Of a stretch of DNA of 64,000 bases, positions 23,101-32,338 are shown in pieces (the stretch's first letter is position 1; the number at the start of each line of letters is the position of its first letter). The position numbers and the translations under genes are program-made. The notes beneath the pieces were generated by a model. The model made no database searches, was not told the DNA's origin, and was given only the letters and a program-made list of their open reading frames with translations. Source of the stretch: Phlebotomus papatasi (lineage: Eukaryota; Arthropoda; Insecta; Diptera; Psychodidae); NCBI RefSeq assembly GCF_024763615.1, contig NC_077222.1, positions 72,168,001-72,232,000 on the forward strand, given 5' to 3'.

Positions 23101-23739
23101 AGAAATTAAATGTGAATTATCGACTAACCAACTCGTATTAGTGATTAGATCTTGGGAAACGCATGTTATATCAATTGCTGAACTATAATTTTTATGTATA
23201 TTAACGTAAGTGTGAGATCCATTGTTCAAACAAATAAGATTTGATTCGGTAATAATATCTGCTAAAATTATTCCTCTACTATCATTCTTTGAATTATCTT
23301 CCCACATTTCATGGTGACCATTTAAGTCTCCACCTAGAATGACATTTTCTTTATTGTTATATGTATCTATTAATTTTTGAAAGTCTTGTTTAACTATTTC
23401 ATTATTTGAATCAGGTGGGATGTAACAAGATATTACATTGTAGGTTTTATCTTTCGTACTTAGTTTAACTTCTACAACTTCGATGGCATTATATTGAAGT
23501 GAGTTTTGTATGCATGCATTTGCATCTAACTGATTTCTAATTGCAATTCCCACACCGCCCCATCCAACAAGTCTACTGTTTAAAAATAGTTTAAAACCTG
23601 GTATTTTAACTATTTCATCTTTTTTTGTAAAAGTTTCACTTAATAATATGATATCACTTTTAATATCATTAACATAATATAAAAGTTCTTCTTTGTTTCT
23701 TTTCAAACTTCTAATATTAATTTGAGTTAATTCGATCAT
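20176..23739 (-). CDS. Retrotransposon ORF2: endonuclease, reverse transcriptase, RNase H
   Basis: 1187 residues, open throughout. An APE-type endonuclease comes first (LSET near residue 35, GGDLNGHHEMWED, SDHYAISID near 213). The reverse transcriptase follows, with IPKPNKDPSNIENYRPISL, TDLNKAFDRVN, GLPQGSKLSPTLFN and the catalytic FADD near residue 640. RNase H begins near 914 (YTDGSLANGKRG, then E in KEVELVAIYLA, YSDSKSACESL, LPGHIGIEGNEIADREAKKA). A C-terminal CENCNEVEDINHLIIKC finger closes the protein. All catalytic residues I can check are present, so the copy may be competent or recently inserted. Very AT-rich codon use compared with the host genes. The protein nicks DNA and copies the element RNA at the target. 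Confidence 0.93.
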   Translation of the reverse strand: MIELTQINIRSLKRNKEELLYYVNDIKSDIILLSETFTKKDEIVKIPGFKLFLNSRLVGWGGVGIAIRNQLDANACIQNSLQYNAIEVVEVKLSTKDKTYNVISCYIPPDSNNEIVKQDFQKLIDTYNNKENVILGGDLNGHHEMWEDNSKNDSRGIILADIITESNLICLNNGSHTYVNIHKNYSSAIDITCVSQDLITNTSWLVDNSHLISDHYAISIDINSNDTTYHNSIKQKINHKGIESQLQEINFEHNPNLQEIENCLKTIIQQNTVNINIQNNKYIPKIWWNEYLTNLWKIKRAKLRIYRRTKNLFTLIELKKITCKLKIEIRKAKKKAWIEFLNSINPNHDIKTIWNKVNKFNTKKYKGNNSILNNEEMGKKFLSNNYVDEDELIIPIEKVEINYDFCQLQEIDLIIKNSNKSAPGINKISNNILKMLPSNLLRNLVNSFNEVWKRQTLPKDWKEIKIIGIPKPNKDPSNIENYRPISLINNIAKLFHTILKQKLEKILEENNLIHKNVYGFRKNRNITDYIIKLIEIVQSNKRNNKKTMIIITDLNKAFDRVNVFILIEILKDMNIPIEIREWIKQFLVNRKVTLESNDYSLTVNTSAGLPQGSKLSPTLFNIYTSNLHKLNGEHCEIMQFADDISLIISGNTSQELFFNANTILSKFNEAINRLRLKLNPEKCSFMIFDNSRTHNNQNVVLNYVSLERVKKQKILGIIVDDRLRFTAHIRQVKENCKTYINMLKIFCKYHGGAHPKTLLNVYNALVKSRILFGVPAFFNKDQDWIKNPFQVIANQALRGIMGYTKSTPINAILADSGELPIQMEMESTTAKYIAKKMSLGQRIPNLPQIKQIKNVHNYLEDISIVTKEQNMPVNLKINKSLIRGCANKRQLNNVILKQSALETINHFKDYESIYTDGSLANGKRGLSIFFKNSGEIYKAKINQKVSIKEVELVAIYLAIKFSVTMKKSKIIIYSDSKSACESLINKSNKFYENKIKNLVSENNIYVIIQWLPGHIGIEGNEIADREAKKALDEGEETNIKITFKESHKIRKDTMWDIWKEKWTAISEIKGKFNYEVRKGLLEPKPWFSEINLSTKEIKTLSRIRTGHCFDKKFLNLMKIEQTNLCENCNEVEDINHLIIKCEKYKTIRDNYISIKKEKEDIKKILNPINHKTYKDICAFVTSIKASI

Positions 23740-25029
23740 TTAAACAAAGATTTTTTGGTTGTGTTTTAAAATGTCTCTCAATCTACTAATCACTAATACC
23801 TCATTTTTGTAACTCTCCTCCGATGTGACGTTAGTGCAGATTTCGCGCACTAAGTCCTTGATTTTGTCTAGTGCCTCAATGAGACCAGCATTCTTAACAG
23901 ATAAATCTCTAATTTGAGAGTATTCGGTTGAAAAATCAGTTTTTGGTAGTCTTGGAAAATCTCCTCCATTGTTGAGTTCCTCTAAAGCCTCCCTGTATGT
24001 TTTCTTCTGCTTCACCATTATTTCCTTGATTTTATATTGTTTTTTCCTCTCAACGCAGGTGATATCATTCGTTCTGTGGTCCCCAGTTTGGCAGAACTTA
24101 CAGAACGTCGAACATTCGTGATTGGGAGTTTCGTTTTTGGTGCATATTTGGCATTTCTTTTCATTTTTTTTGCATATTTTTTTAAAATGACCATAGCTGA
24201 GACAGTTGGAACAAAAAGTAGGTTTTTGGAAAAAGAAGCGCACTTTATAGGGTATCATAAATAGTTTCACTTCCTTCGGGAGAGTGAAACATCGGAAAAA
24301 AATTTTTATCTTGTTTGTGGGTGATGCTTCCTTCTTTGTTTCATCCCATTTTGAGATCCTCTCAATTTTGGTGATGGCTTCATCAGCTTCCAGTGAGTCG
24401 AATAATTCTTCATCTGAGTGTTCTGTTGACACATCGTCAATTACCCCAATTGATGTAAGATACATCGCTGGGACTGATACTTGGATTTTCTGCAGTCTTG
24501 CTATTCCAGTATCTTTTAGGATTTTATTGGCCGATTCGGGGTCTTTGAGGGTTGCCTTGATGCTGTTTTCATCCATTTTTATGATCTTTTCTATTTTTTG
24601 TTTCCCAACAATTTTTAAAATGGTTTTTGCGAGTTCTGTGTACGGTGTGTCTTCTTTCCTCAGAACAATCACAAATGGACCTCTATCCGTATGTTTGTAC
24701 TTTAGTTCTTTTGTCGGCGCTTCGGTTTTTTTTTCATTGCTAACCCTTTTTCCAGATGTTATTTGTTCAGCTGCAATTTCCATTTCTGCATCATCATGAG
24801 TCATCTCGTTTTGGGTGTTTATTGTCTTCACTGGTGAAACTCCTATCACTTCATGAATTTTTTGGAAATTCATCTCTTCGTCTTCTGGTGATATCTTTGT
24901 CTTTTTATGCGGCATGATGTCCTCTGATTTTTCTTGTCTCGAATATGGTTTACGCGCTTCTTTGGGTAGGGGGTGATTTTTCGGGGATGAATTTGAAACT
25001 TTTTCCTTTCCTTTTTTATGAGATTTCAT
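23740..25029 (-). CDS. Retrotransposon ORF1, gag-like zinc-knuckle protein
   Basis: 429 residues. The first third is charged and low in order. Clustered Cys/His knuckles follow at about residues 270-330 (CSNCLSYGHFKKIC, CQICTKNETPNHEC, CKFCQTGDHRTNDITC), which is the usual nucleic-acid-binding module of non-LTR ORF1 proteins that coat the element RNA. The stop codon TAA touches the ATG of ORF2 (TAAATG), suggesting ORF2 is made by termination and restart. Frame is fully open. The start chosen is the ATG of the long frame, preceded by GGGGAAAA. Confidence 0.88.
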   Translation of the reverse strand: MKSHKKGKEKVSNSSPKNHPLPKEARKPYSRQEKSEDIMPHKKTKISPEDEEMNFQKIHEVIGVSPVKTINTQNEMTHDDAEMEIAAEQITSGKRVSNEKKTEAPTKELKYKHTDRGPFVIVLRKEDTPYTELAKTILKIVGKQKIEKIIKMDENSIKATLKDPESANKILKDTGIARLQKIQVSVPAMYLTSIGVIDDVSTEHSDEELFDSLEADEAITKIERISKWDETKKEASPTNKIKIFFRCFTLPKEVKLFMIPYKVRFFFQKPTFCSNCLSYGHFKKICKKNEKKCQICTKNETPNHECSTFCKFCQTGDHRTNDITCVERKKQYKIKEIMVKQKKTYREALEELNNGGDFPRLPKTDFSTEYSQIRDLSVKNAGLIEALDKIKDLVREICTNVTSEESYKNEVLVISRLRDILKHNQKIFV

Positions 25030-25130
25030 TTTTCCCCAGAGTTTTCTTTGCCCTCCAAGGAGGGCTTTCTTTATTACACTGCCTTTTGTAATGTTTTAAA
25101 TTATTCACACTATATTTAACTATAAAAGAT

Positions 25131-25600
25131 CAAATATTCACTAATTAATATATAAAGCTGATTAAAAATTGTTTTATCTTAATTTAAACACCAAAACCAC
25201 AATAGTTTTCTTGCACTGAAAAAATAACGATGTTCACACTTCAAAGGTTTGAACTGGAAAAAACTTTCACTTCAATGGTCGTATTGGTCGAATTTAGTGC
25301 TTTTAAAAATCGCGCCAAATACATGGGGACATCTATGCGGGAAAAGAAGAAAATAATTTAAATTACCGTATTGCAACTTTTGCAGATTTTGCAACGAAGA
25401 ATTCTGTTGATTTTATGTTCTTCGTAATGTTGATTTTCCTGCATCAATTTGTCGCTTCCCTCTAAAAAAATCGCTCATTATATCTAGGTCCAGATAGGGA
25501 TATTTTTCAATGATTGGATTTGGTTTACAATAAAAAAAAGTGAGTATTCTTCAATAACACAAGGGAGTTGTAATTATTTTTATTTTTTGGTGGATTTAAT
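25131..25600. other. AT-rich DNA upstream of the non-LTR element
   Basis: No ORF or repeat partner found in the window. Some of it may be the 5' UTR of the retrotransposon, whose start I could not fix. Confidence 0.4.
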
Positions 25601-25608
25601 AGAAAGTA

Positions 25609-26270
25609 CACGGTAAAAAAATTTGGCACATATTTGTTCCAAAAATTAGCTCGTCCACGGACACCATAATTTTTATCACAATCTTGTTCATTTTACGAAA
25701 CTCAAAAAGATAAATAATCAATATTAGTAACGAATTTGTTCCAAAACGTAGCTCGTCCACGGACACCGAAAATTTTTGGAATAAATTTGCACCTTCTATG
25801 AGAAACAAAAAGATACGCAGTATTAGTAACGAATTTGTTCCAAAAAATAGCTCGTCTAGTGTAAAAAATCATATCCAACCTCTCACACTCAATTTTCGTG
25901 CTGCATGATTCCAGTTTTTCTAATTCGAGATTCCCTTCCACTCCTGCTGCCAGTACTCGCATATGATTTCGTCATGCACGCGTCTGTATAAAACACTCTT
26001 AAGTTGATTTTTATTTCATGTTCCTTATGAACTTTCGCCACCAAAATCCATCTCGACTGAAGTATAGGACTTAACTGTAAGACGAAATCTTTTACACGAA
26101 TTTGTTCTCGACAATGGAAACAAAACTATTCCTCATATGAGTAACAATTTCGTTCCAAAAATTACCTCATCCACGGACGCCGAAAATTTTTGGAACAAAT
26201 ATGTTACAGATGTAGGAATAATATTGTTATAAAAAAGTTTACCAAGTTGTTCGTGACAGTGGGAACAAAT
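25609..26270 (-). mobile_element. CACGGTA-ended element, copy 1, truncated
   Basis: Left end CACGGTAAAAAAATTTGGCA with TA before it. Contains several units of the kind GTCCACGGACACC and TTTTGGAACAAATT, in the reverse orientation to the copies at 27560 and 41585. The far end is missing, so it is a truncated copy. Confidence 0.75.
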
Positions 26271-26420
26271 GAACCTATAGCGCCGGAGCAATCATCAGTG
26301 GATTGCATACTAAAATTTATTAGTATGTGTAATATTTCCAGGCTTAACGTTTTAAGGACGATTTGAGTCCTACCGTTGATACAGAAATTAAACTTTAGAA
26401 CTTATGTCCTTATGGCACAT

Positions 26421-26520
26421 TTACGACTTAAGCCGAGAGACGGCTTGGTGGAAAATGATAGAAATGTAGTTTAACCAATATTTGGAATATAATTACGTTA
26501 ATCCCTCTCTCGGCTAATCC
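26421..26520 (+). mobile_element. AAGCCGAGAGACGGCTT element, copy 2
   Basis: About 100 bp, from CGACTTAAGCCGAGAGACGG to CCTCTCTCGGCTAATC; contains ATAATTACGTTAAT at the site where copy 1 received a TTAA guest. Confidence 0.7.
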
Positions 26521-26610
26521 TCAGGTCTGTCAAGGCTCTTACGTGGACCGTTTTGATAGGGAAATTCATACAAAGGAGACCACCTTTGCTCTGAGCATCT
26601 CAATTATCAC

Positions 26611-26911
26611 ATAATTATCAATAACACTATGCAACACGATTTTTGGTACACGGATCTCACATGGTCGAGTCTCCTGATCAAGAATCTGTTCTTGGTTTTG
26701 CTCCTATACGTTACAATTTTCTTTAATTATTTTTTTTGTTTTTGCTGTTTTGTCTCATATTATCAATTATTCCTCCGGTTCTAGTGTACAGAACTTAATA
26801 AATGGATATCCGTATACCACCCCTCCTTCCCCCATATGGTACCAAACGTACCATGTGAGTTCCGTGTGCCAAAAAAAATTGTCAATTTGTTGCATAGTGT
26901 AATTGATAATA
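26611..26911 (+). repeat. Foldback with about 60-nt arms
   Basis: ATTATCAATAACACTATGCA at the left matches TGCATAGTGTAATTGATAAT at the right in reverse, continuing through GGTACACGGATCTCACATGG and its partner. About 180 bp separates the arms. A hairpin-repeat remnant related to 4364-4448 adjoins it at 26541-26612. Confidence 0.75.
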
Positions 26912-26914
26912 AGC

Positions 26915-27555
26915 TATAACTAATTAATAGAAATGTGTAAGTCTCTTAGGAAAAATAAAAGAAAATTCACATTATTCGAAGGCATGAACATTCGTAGGGG
27001 GAGTACTTTCTCCTACGAAGACTCCCCAATTTCCATGATGTTAGTGGAATCAGTGCAGAATTAAAAGATTGTATGAGTCAGTTCTTATACAGAATTCCAA
27101 ATAGTATTTTTTTTTAGAGAGTCCAGTGCCGTTTCCTACCGTGGTAACATGAGCGAGCATGAGAGTATTGTGAATGTAGAAGGGAATAGGGGAGCAATCA
27201 AGCTCCGTGTCCTGTCCTGGGTCTTGCAGAGTGGATCGCTGAGCGTCATGAAAGGGCCCCTGAGATAAATATGATTTTTCCTAAAACGTTCGGCTTGAAC
27301 TGTAAACCTGCATCTTCGATCATATCTAGTCTTTGAACAAAGAAAGAAAAGTCTAGACTTGACCACTGAAAAGCTCTGAGTCTATATACAAGATTTTAGA
27401 AAACTCTTTTTCTTCTGAGCTGACTTCAGTTCTTAAATTAATATTTATTTTAAAGTCTACACAATGATTCACACTTATCAAAGAATAATTCACTTAATAT
27501 TAATCGTGTCGGGGTATATTTTTGTCCAATGTAATCATGTTGCAAAGTCGTACAT
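26915..27555. other. Unassigned DNA with a less AT-rich block
   Basis: 27113-27370 has higher GC than its surroundings and a TATA-like TCTATATAC near 27383, but no ORF or fold I can name. The rest is AT-rich and featureless. Confidence 0.35.
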
Positions 27556-27559
27556 CGTA

Positions 27560-28517
27560 CACGGTAAAACCTTTTGAACACACTGACCAAAATATTGGAA
27601 CAAGTTTTCCTTGGAACAATATTTTTGGAATCAGTTTGTACCTAGAGAAGATATTTGTTTGTTCCAAAAAGTTTTCTTTACAGTTTTGTTACGAAATATA
27701 GTTATAATTTTGTTAGAGTTTTCTTTTGGAACCGTTTTGATACGGTGGAATGTCTACAAATTTGAGTAGATTCCATTTTATACAATTTTTTTCCTGAAAG
27801 ATGGAATAAAATTTATTGAACTCGGCTGTTCTGTTCCCACTGTTAGGAACAAATTGGTACATTTTCTTTATAACAATATTATTCCTACATCTGTAACATA
27901 TTTGTTCCAAAAATTTTCGGTGTCCGTGGACGAGGTAATTTTTGGAATGAAGTTATTACTCAAATGGTGAATTTTTTGTTCCCATTGTCGGGAACAAATT
28001 CGTATAAGAGATTTCGTCTTACAGTTAAGGCCTATACTTCAGTCGAGATGGATTTCGGTGGCGAAAGTTAATAAGGAACATCAAACAAAAATCAACTTAA
28101 GAGTGTTTTATACAGACGCGTGCATAATGAAATCATTGCGAGTGGAGGGGAAGGGAATCTCGAATTAAAAATGTGAAACTATGTAGCATGAAAACTGCCA
28201 CAGATTTGACGTCCTCCTCGCTTCGTTGCTGACGGGTGACTGAGTGTGAGAGGAGGGATACAATTTCGTACTAGACGAGGTATTTTTTGGAACAAATTCG
28301 TTACTAATTTTGGGTATCTTTTTGTTTCTCTTAGAAGATACAAATTTATTCCAAAAATTTTCAGTGTTCGTGGACGAGCACTTTTTGGAACAAATTCGTT
28401 ACTAATATGGATATCTTTTTGAGTCTCGTAAAATGAACAAGATTATACCAAAAATTATGGTGTCCGTGGACGAGCTAATTTTTTAGAACAAATTATGTGC
28501 CGAAATTTTTTACCGTG
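27560..28517 (+). mobile_element. CACGGTA-ended element, copy 2, complete
   Basis: 958 bp with ends CACGGTAAAACC and TTTTTTACCGTG, TA on both sides. Interior is made of repeated GTGTCCGTGGACGAG and TTTTGGAACAAATTCGTTAC blocks with a single-copy core (CGAGATGGATTTCGGTGG). No transposase ORF. Confidence 0.82.
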
Positions 28518-28689
28518 TACATCCCGTGTTGCAAGAATGTGCTAAGAAGTTCATTTGTACACCGCTCAGGAGCGCCTTTCACGCGATGTGGATATTTCTT
28601 CTGTGTCCCCGGAGTTCTTGGGCAGAAGCGGTGTATTTTAGTACATTATATCACAGTTAAAATGTCTTTTTTCTAAACATTGAGTTGCT

Positions 28690-28792
28690 TGCACCGGGCG
28701 GGACTTGAACTCACAACTGTGAGAGTCGAGTTAGAGATCTCGTCCGCCCAAGACCTAACGGTCTCGTTTATTGCGCCACTATGATCCCCAAT
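28690..28792 (-). other. tRNA-like, SINE-type sequence
   Basis: On the minus strand TAGTGGCGCAATA resembles a pol III A box and GAGTTCAAGTCCC a B box about 70 nt later (28702-28710). The stems expected of a working tRNA do not pair (GTGAG against CCCGC at the T-arm), so a tRNA-derived SINE is more likely than a tRNA gene. Its body may continue towards 28540. Confidence 0.5.
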
Positions 28793-28879
28793 AATTCATT
28801 AATTTTATGTATAAAAAATTATGATTTCTATGATATTTAAATGATCTACTTATAACAATATATCAGTAGAATTTTTACC

Positions 28880-29720
28880 AAAAAGCTTTCCAATAAGCAC
28901 TCCAACTTTACTCGATTTAATCGAAGATTTGAATAATCTGAAAATCGATTTTCGAAAATTTGATATCGCATATTTAGAAAACTAGACGATGTTTTTTAAT
29001 AAATTTTAGTGTGTTGCAGCTGAGAGGTCGAGACCTTTCAAACGCTGTATCGCACTCTTTCATCGATGTACCCTGGCTTGATCTGTAATCAAAAATGTGT
29101 TGACCTTATTTTCGATGTTTATGGCTCCGGCACACCTTTTAGATCGGTCAAATTTCATGAAATCAAAATTCGTGTCCCTTTCTTAAAAGATTTGGATAAG
29201 TCTGTCCCACTCTTTCGGGCTCCAAATTAGACTAAACTAAATTTAATTATAAAATATAATGGTTCCGGCACAGCTTTTAGACCAGGAAAATTTCATGCAG
29301 TCGAAATTCGAATTCCTTTCCTTCTCACATGCTTTGAATATGTCTATCTCATTCTATTGTACTCTTCTTCTTCTTTTGAACATCACTCGAAATTCAATTT
29401 ATAGCTCAATCGAATTTGGTGTGCGAAAGAATGTGATAGTCATATGGAAACCATGTGAGAAAGAAAGGGATTCGATTTTTGACTTCATGAAATTTTCCTG
29501 ATCTAAAAGTTGTGCCGGAGTCATTATGACGCGATTTCGATAAAATTTTAGTATATATTGCGTCTGCGATCGAGACATTTCTAACGATGCGGTGGATCGT
29601 CCGTCCCCATTCCGCTTCTGTGTACCCCAACCCTTACTACATACCCAAATTGACCGGACTTTATCTCCATTGTTTGTTAATCGATTTTCCCCGGGCTCCC
29701 CTACGCATATATATGAATTT
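28880..29720 (+). repeat. Diverged block of GAGACCTTT-type repeats
   Basis: Units with AATCGATTTTCGAAAAT, AAACTAGACGATG, TTTTAGT.TGTTG and GAGACCTTTC recur and match 47270-48115. Within the block part of the sequence is inverted (about 29260-29520). Element type unknown; looks old. Confidence 0.6.
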
Positions 29721-29734
29721 CGCAGGGTGTACAA

Positions 29735-31690
29735 TTGAAAAAAAAATTAAATTACGTTTTCACCAACAACTTTATTTGTGCTCCTCTTTAAAATTGTACA
29801 TACACATTGCTATTACAATATATGAATATAATTTCACATTGTTACTTGAATATTAGAAACGTTAGATTTTGGTCACAGAAAACACTGAATTTGTCAAGAT
29901 TTGTAAGAAGTTTGTCATTCATAAGATTTTAAGTTTATCATCAGTTTTAAAATATTTAGTAAGTGTTTTTTTTGTATTCTTTCTTCTAGACAATTATTTG
30001 AGATCAGTAACAATACTACGCAGTTATTTTTGTTTTTTGTATTTTGTTCTTAAGCTTTAAACACATATTAGACGTGGAATTAAAAGTCTACTGTTTCCTC
30101 ATAAATCATTTCTAAACTCTCACCTTTTTTTTGGAATATTTCCTCATCTAATGTTAATCCACTATGGCCTACATTTTTTTTCTGACATATATTATTTCAA
30201 CAAATATTTCTATTTTATGCAAAAAATTATTTCATTGATTATCTCTCATTTTAAGCAATTCCTAAAACTATTCATGCTAGCTATTTGTCACTAAAAATAA
30301 TTCCATTGTTTTGACCCCGAACCAGCCTAATTTATGCACAAAATGTTCAAATCCTTTTTTCTATTTTATTTTTTTTTCTATGTTTTTTTTTTAATGCAAT
30401 AATCTCAAGAAGAGCAATAAATATTATGATTTACCTTTACGTATGCTTCTAATATCGATTTTTTTCTTATCATTTTCCTCTCAAATGTCTCGTTCATCAT
30501 CATCAAAAGTGTATATTTATGTTTTCTTTTTCTTTTAAGAATTAAAAAATGTTTCGGTTTGTGATTAAAATTGTATTGTCTAGTTCACAATAAAGACGGA
30601 ACGAAATGTCCCAAATTCCTTTTTTATGAAAGAAATAAATTAGAAATAAAGTTTATATTTGTTTTACAAATTAGATGTAACATCTATTTTACGAATAGAT
30701 CATTTTGATCATGCAATTCTTTCTCTATTTTATCCATTCAAAGTTGGTCTTTTTTTTTCAAAAAAACCACCAAATCTGTTTAATGTACAATCTTCCTGTT
30801 TTTTTCTTGTTAAATATTTAGTTTTTCTTTGGATTGGAGTAAGGTATGTTTTGTGTATTTAAATGTGATCCCTCTGTACAACGCAATATTCGTGATATAT
30901 CATTCTTTTGATTGAGTCAGCAATTCTCAATGATTTATCAGTTGTTTATTGTGAGAAAAAATAATAAGTAAAAATTAGAATATGAAGCAGTAAAATGTCT
31001 TTTGAATATTTTTTTAGTAACACTTTAAATCGATGTCTATCAAATATCTTCATTTGGTTTTTTTTTGATTGGGAACATTTTCTTTCTCAGCAAATATCAT
31101 TAAGATTTTTATTATTACTATAAATACATTTCATTTTCTTTCCATCATATCTTACATTTTTTTTCTCTTGGTTCTAGTATGTTTTATTTATTCTATATAT
31201 TTTTTTTGGAGTATAATAAGATCTCAAAACATTTATTGTTTGGTAGTTATTTTATTGTTGCCGTTAAATTTTTATTTATTTTTTTTAAATCCTACAGTCA
31301 ATAAGTACACACATTTTTTTTAAAGCTATAATGCGATACTTTAGCAAAATGTTAGTTAAGCATTTTATCTCATTCAATATTGTATATTTTCTTTTAACTT
31401 TCTATTAGTTATAAACATTAAGTTCTGGGGGTTTTACCTTGTGTCCTTTATGTTTTCCTTTTTCTAACACTTGATTATCTTTCCAAAAAGTTCGCTCATT
31501 GAAGGTTTTTCTTTTTGTTTTATTATCCACTTAAGCACAAATATCGTCAATGAATAATATATTATTACAGAGATGCAAAAACTACATAAGAGTTTTTTTT
31601 TCTGTTTTGTAAAATCTTTAGACATTGATTACAATATGTTATTGGTTTTTTTTTTGATAAATATATAAGTTTTTAGTAAAATAGAGGATT
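29735..31690. other. T-rich non-coding stretch left of the BEL element
   Basis: Very AT-rich, with many long T runs on the plus strand and no significant ORF. The same composition resumes at 38650 beyond the BEL element, so the element seems to have landed inside one T-rich tract of about 4 kb. Could be a long untranslated region or simply low-complexity DNA; no evidence decides. Confidence 0.5.
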
Positions 31691-31696
31691 ACTGTA

Positions 31697-32338
31697 TGTT
31701 GCAAACCTTTGGGAAAAATATGTGAAAGCTCTATTAGAATCAGCAAACTCCCAATAAGAATATATTTCCCTGGTGCAGTTACCTTCAAATAAAACAGTGG
31801 CAGAGCATTAGCACAGAGATTCTCACGATCTATAGGGCCGGGAAGGCGTACAATACCTTTAGGAGGGAAGAGAGATTGGTTAAGGAATGTATTTGGCGAG
31901 AAGGATTAAAAAATTTTCCTTTTTCCGCCAAGAAGCAATCTCTTCCCTTTGTGGTGGGTCACCTCGTGGTGGATCTTGGCCCCTTTTTCTCGAAATCACT
32001 ACTCAAGCTTTTCCTCCTGGATTTTCACTGTCCCCCGATCAGCTGATGTTTCCACTCCACAAAACAACTTTTTAACAATTTACAAATTTTATTTCCACTT
32101 AATTAATTATAAATTTTTCCTCAAATTTTAATTTTTCACACCAATCACCAAATTTGCACAGAGAACATGAAGAAAGAACTAACAGTAACATGGGAGAAAG
32201 TCCAAGAGTGAAGAGATGATAGAAGGAGAAAATCCCACTAATATCGATATCATCCTCCATCTCTTTTTTGATCGATATTTTGAATCTGCTTCTCTTATTA
32301 ACGGTCACTTTTTCTTATTTTACACTAAAACCCCAACA
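31697..32338 (-). repeat. BEL/Pao 3' LTR
   Basis: 642 bp, same length and sequence by eye as 38001-38642. The last codons and the stop of the gag-pol ORF (32320-32338) run into it. Confidence 0.95.

Larger units (their letters stand above)
20146..25130 (-). mobile_element. Non-LTR retrotransposon with RNase H, I-superfamily-like
   Basis: Two ORFs on the minus strand (25029-23740, then 23739-20176). The 3' UTR is only about 30 nt and ends in two and a half copies of the 8-mer GAACAGTT (plus-strand 20146-20166) in place of a poly-A tail. The 5' end is unclear: AATATT beside both 20139 and about 25131 is a weak target-duplication candidate. Endonuclease plus RT plus RNase H, a gag-like first ORF and short terminal repeats fit I-like clades; clade placement needs a tree. 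Confidence 0.85.

Noticed and set aside
25030..25330. Target duplication for the non-LTR element (AATATT)
   Set aside because: Only six self-complementary AT bases; likely by chance in AT-rich DNA, so the 5' border is left open.
28690..28792. Functional tRNA gene
   Set aside because: T-arm does not pair and acceptor ends do not match; better read as a tRNA-derived repeat.
31887..32075. Short open frame repeated at 38191-38379
   Set aside because: Both copies lie inside the BEL LTRs and are the same sequence; no known LTR protein.
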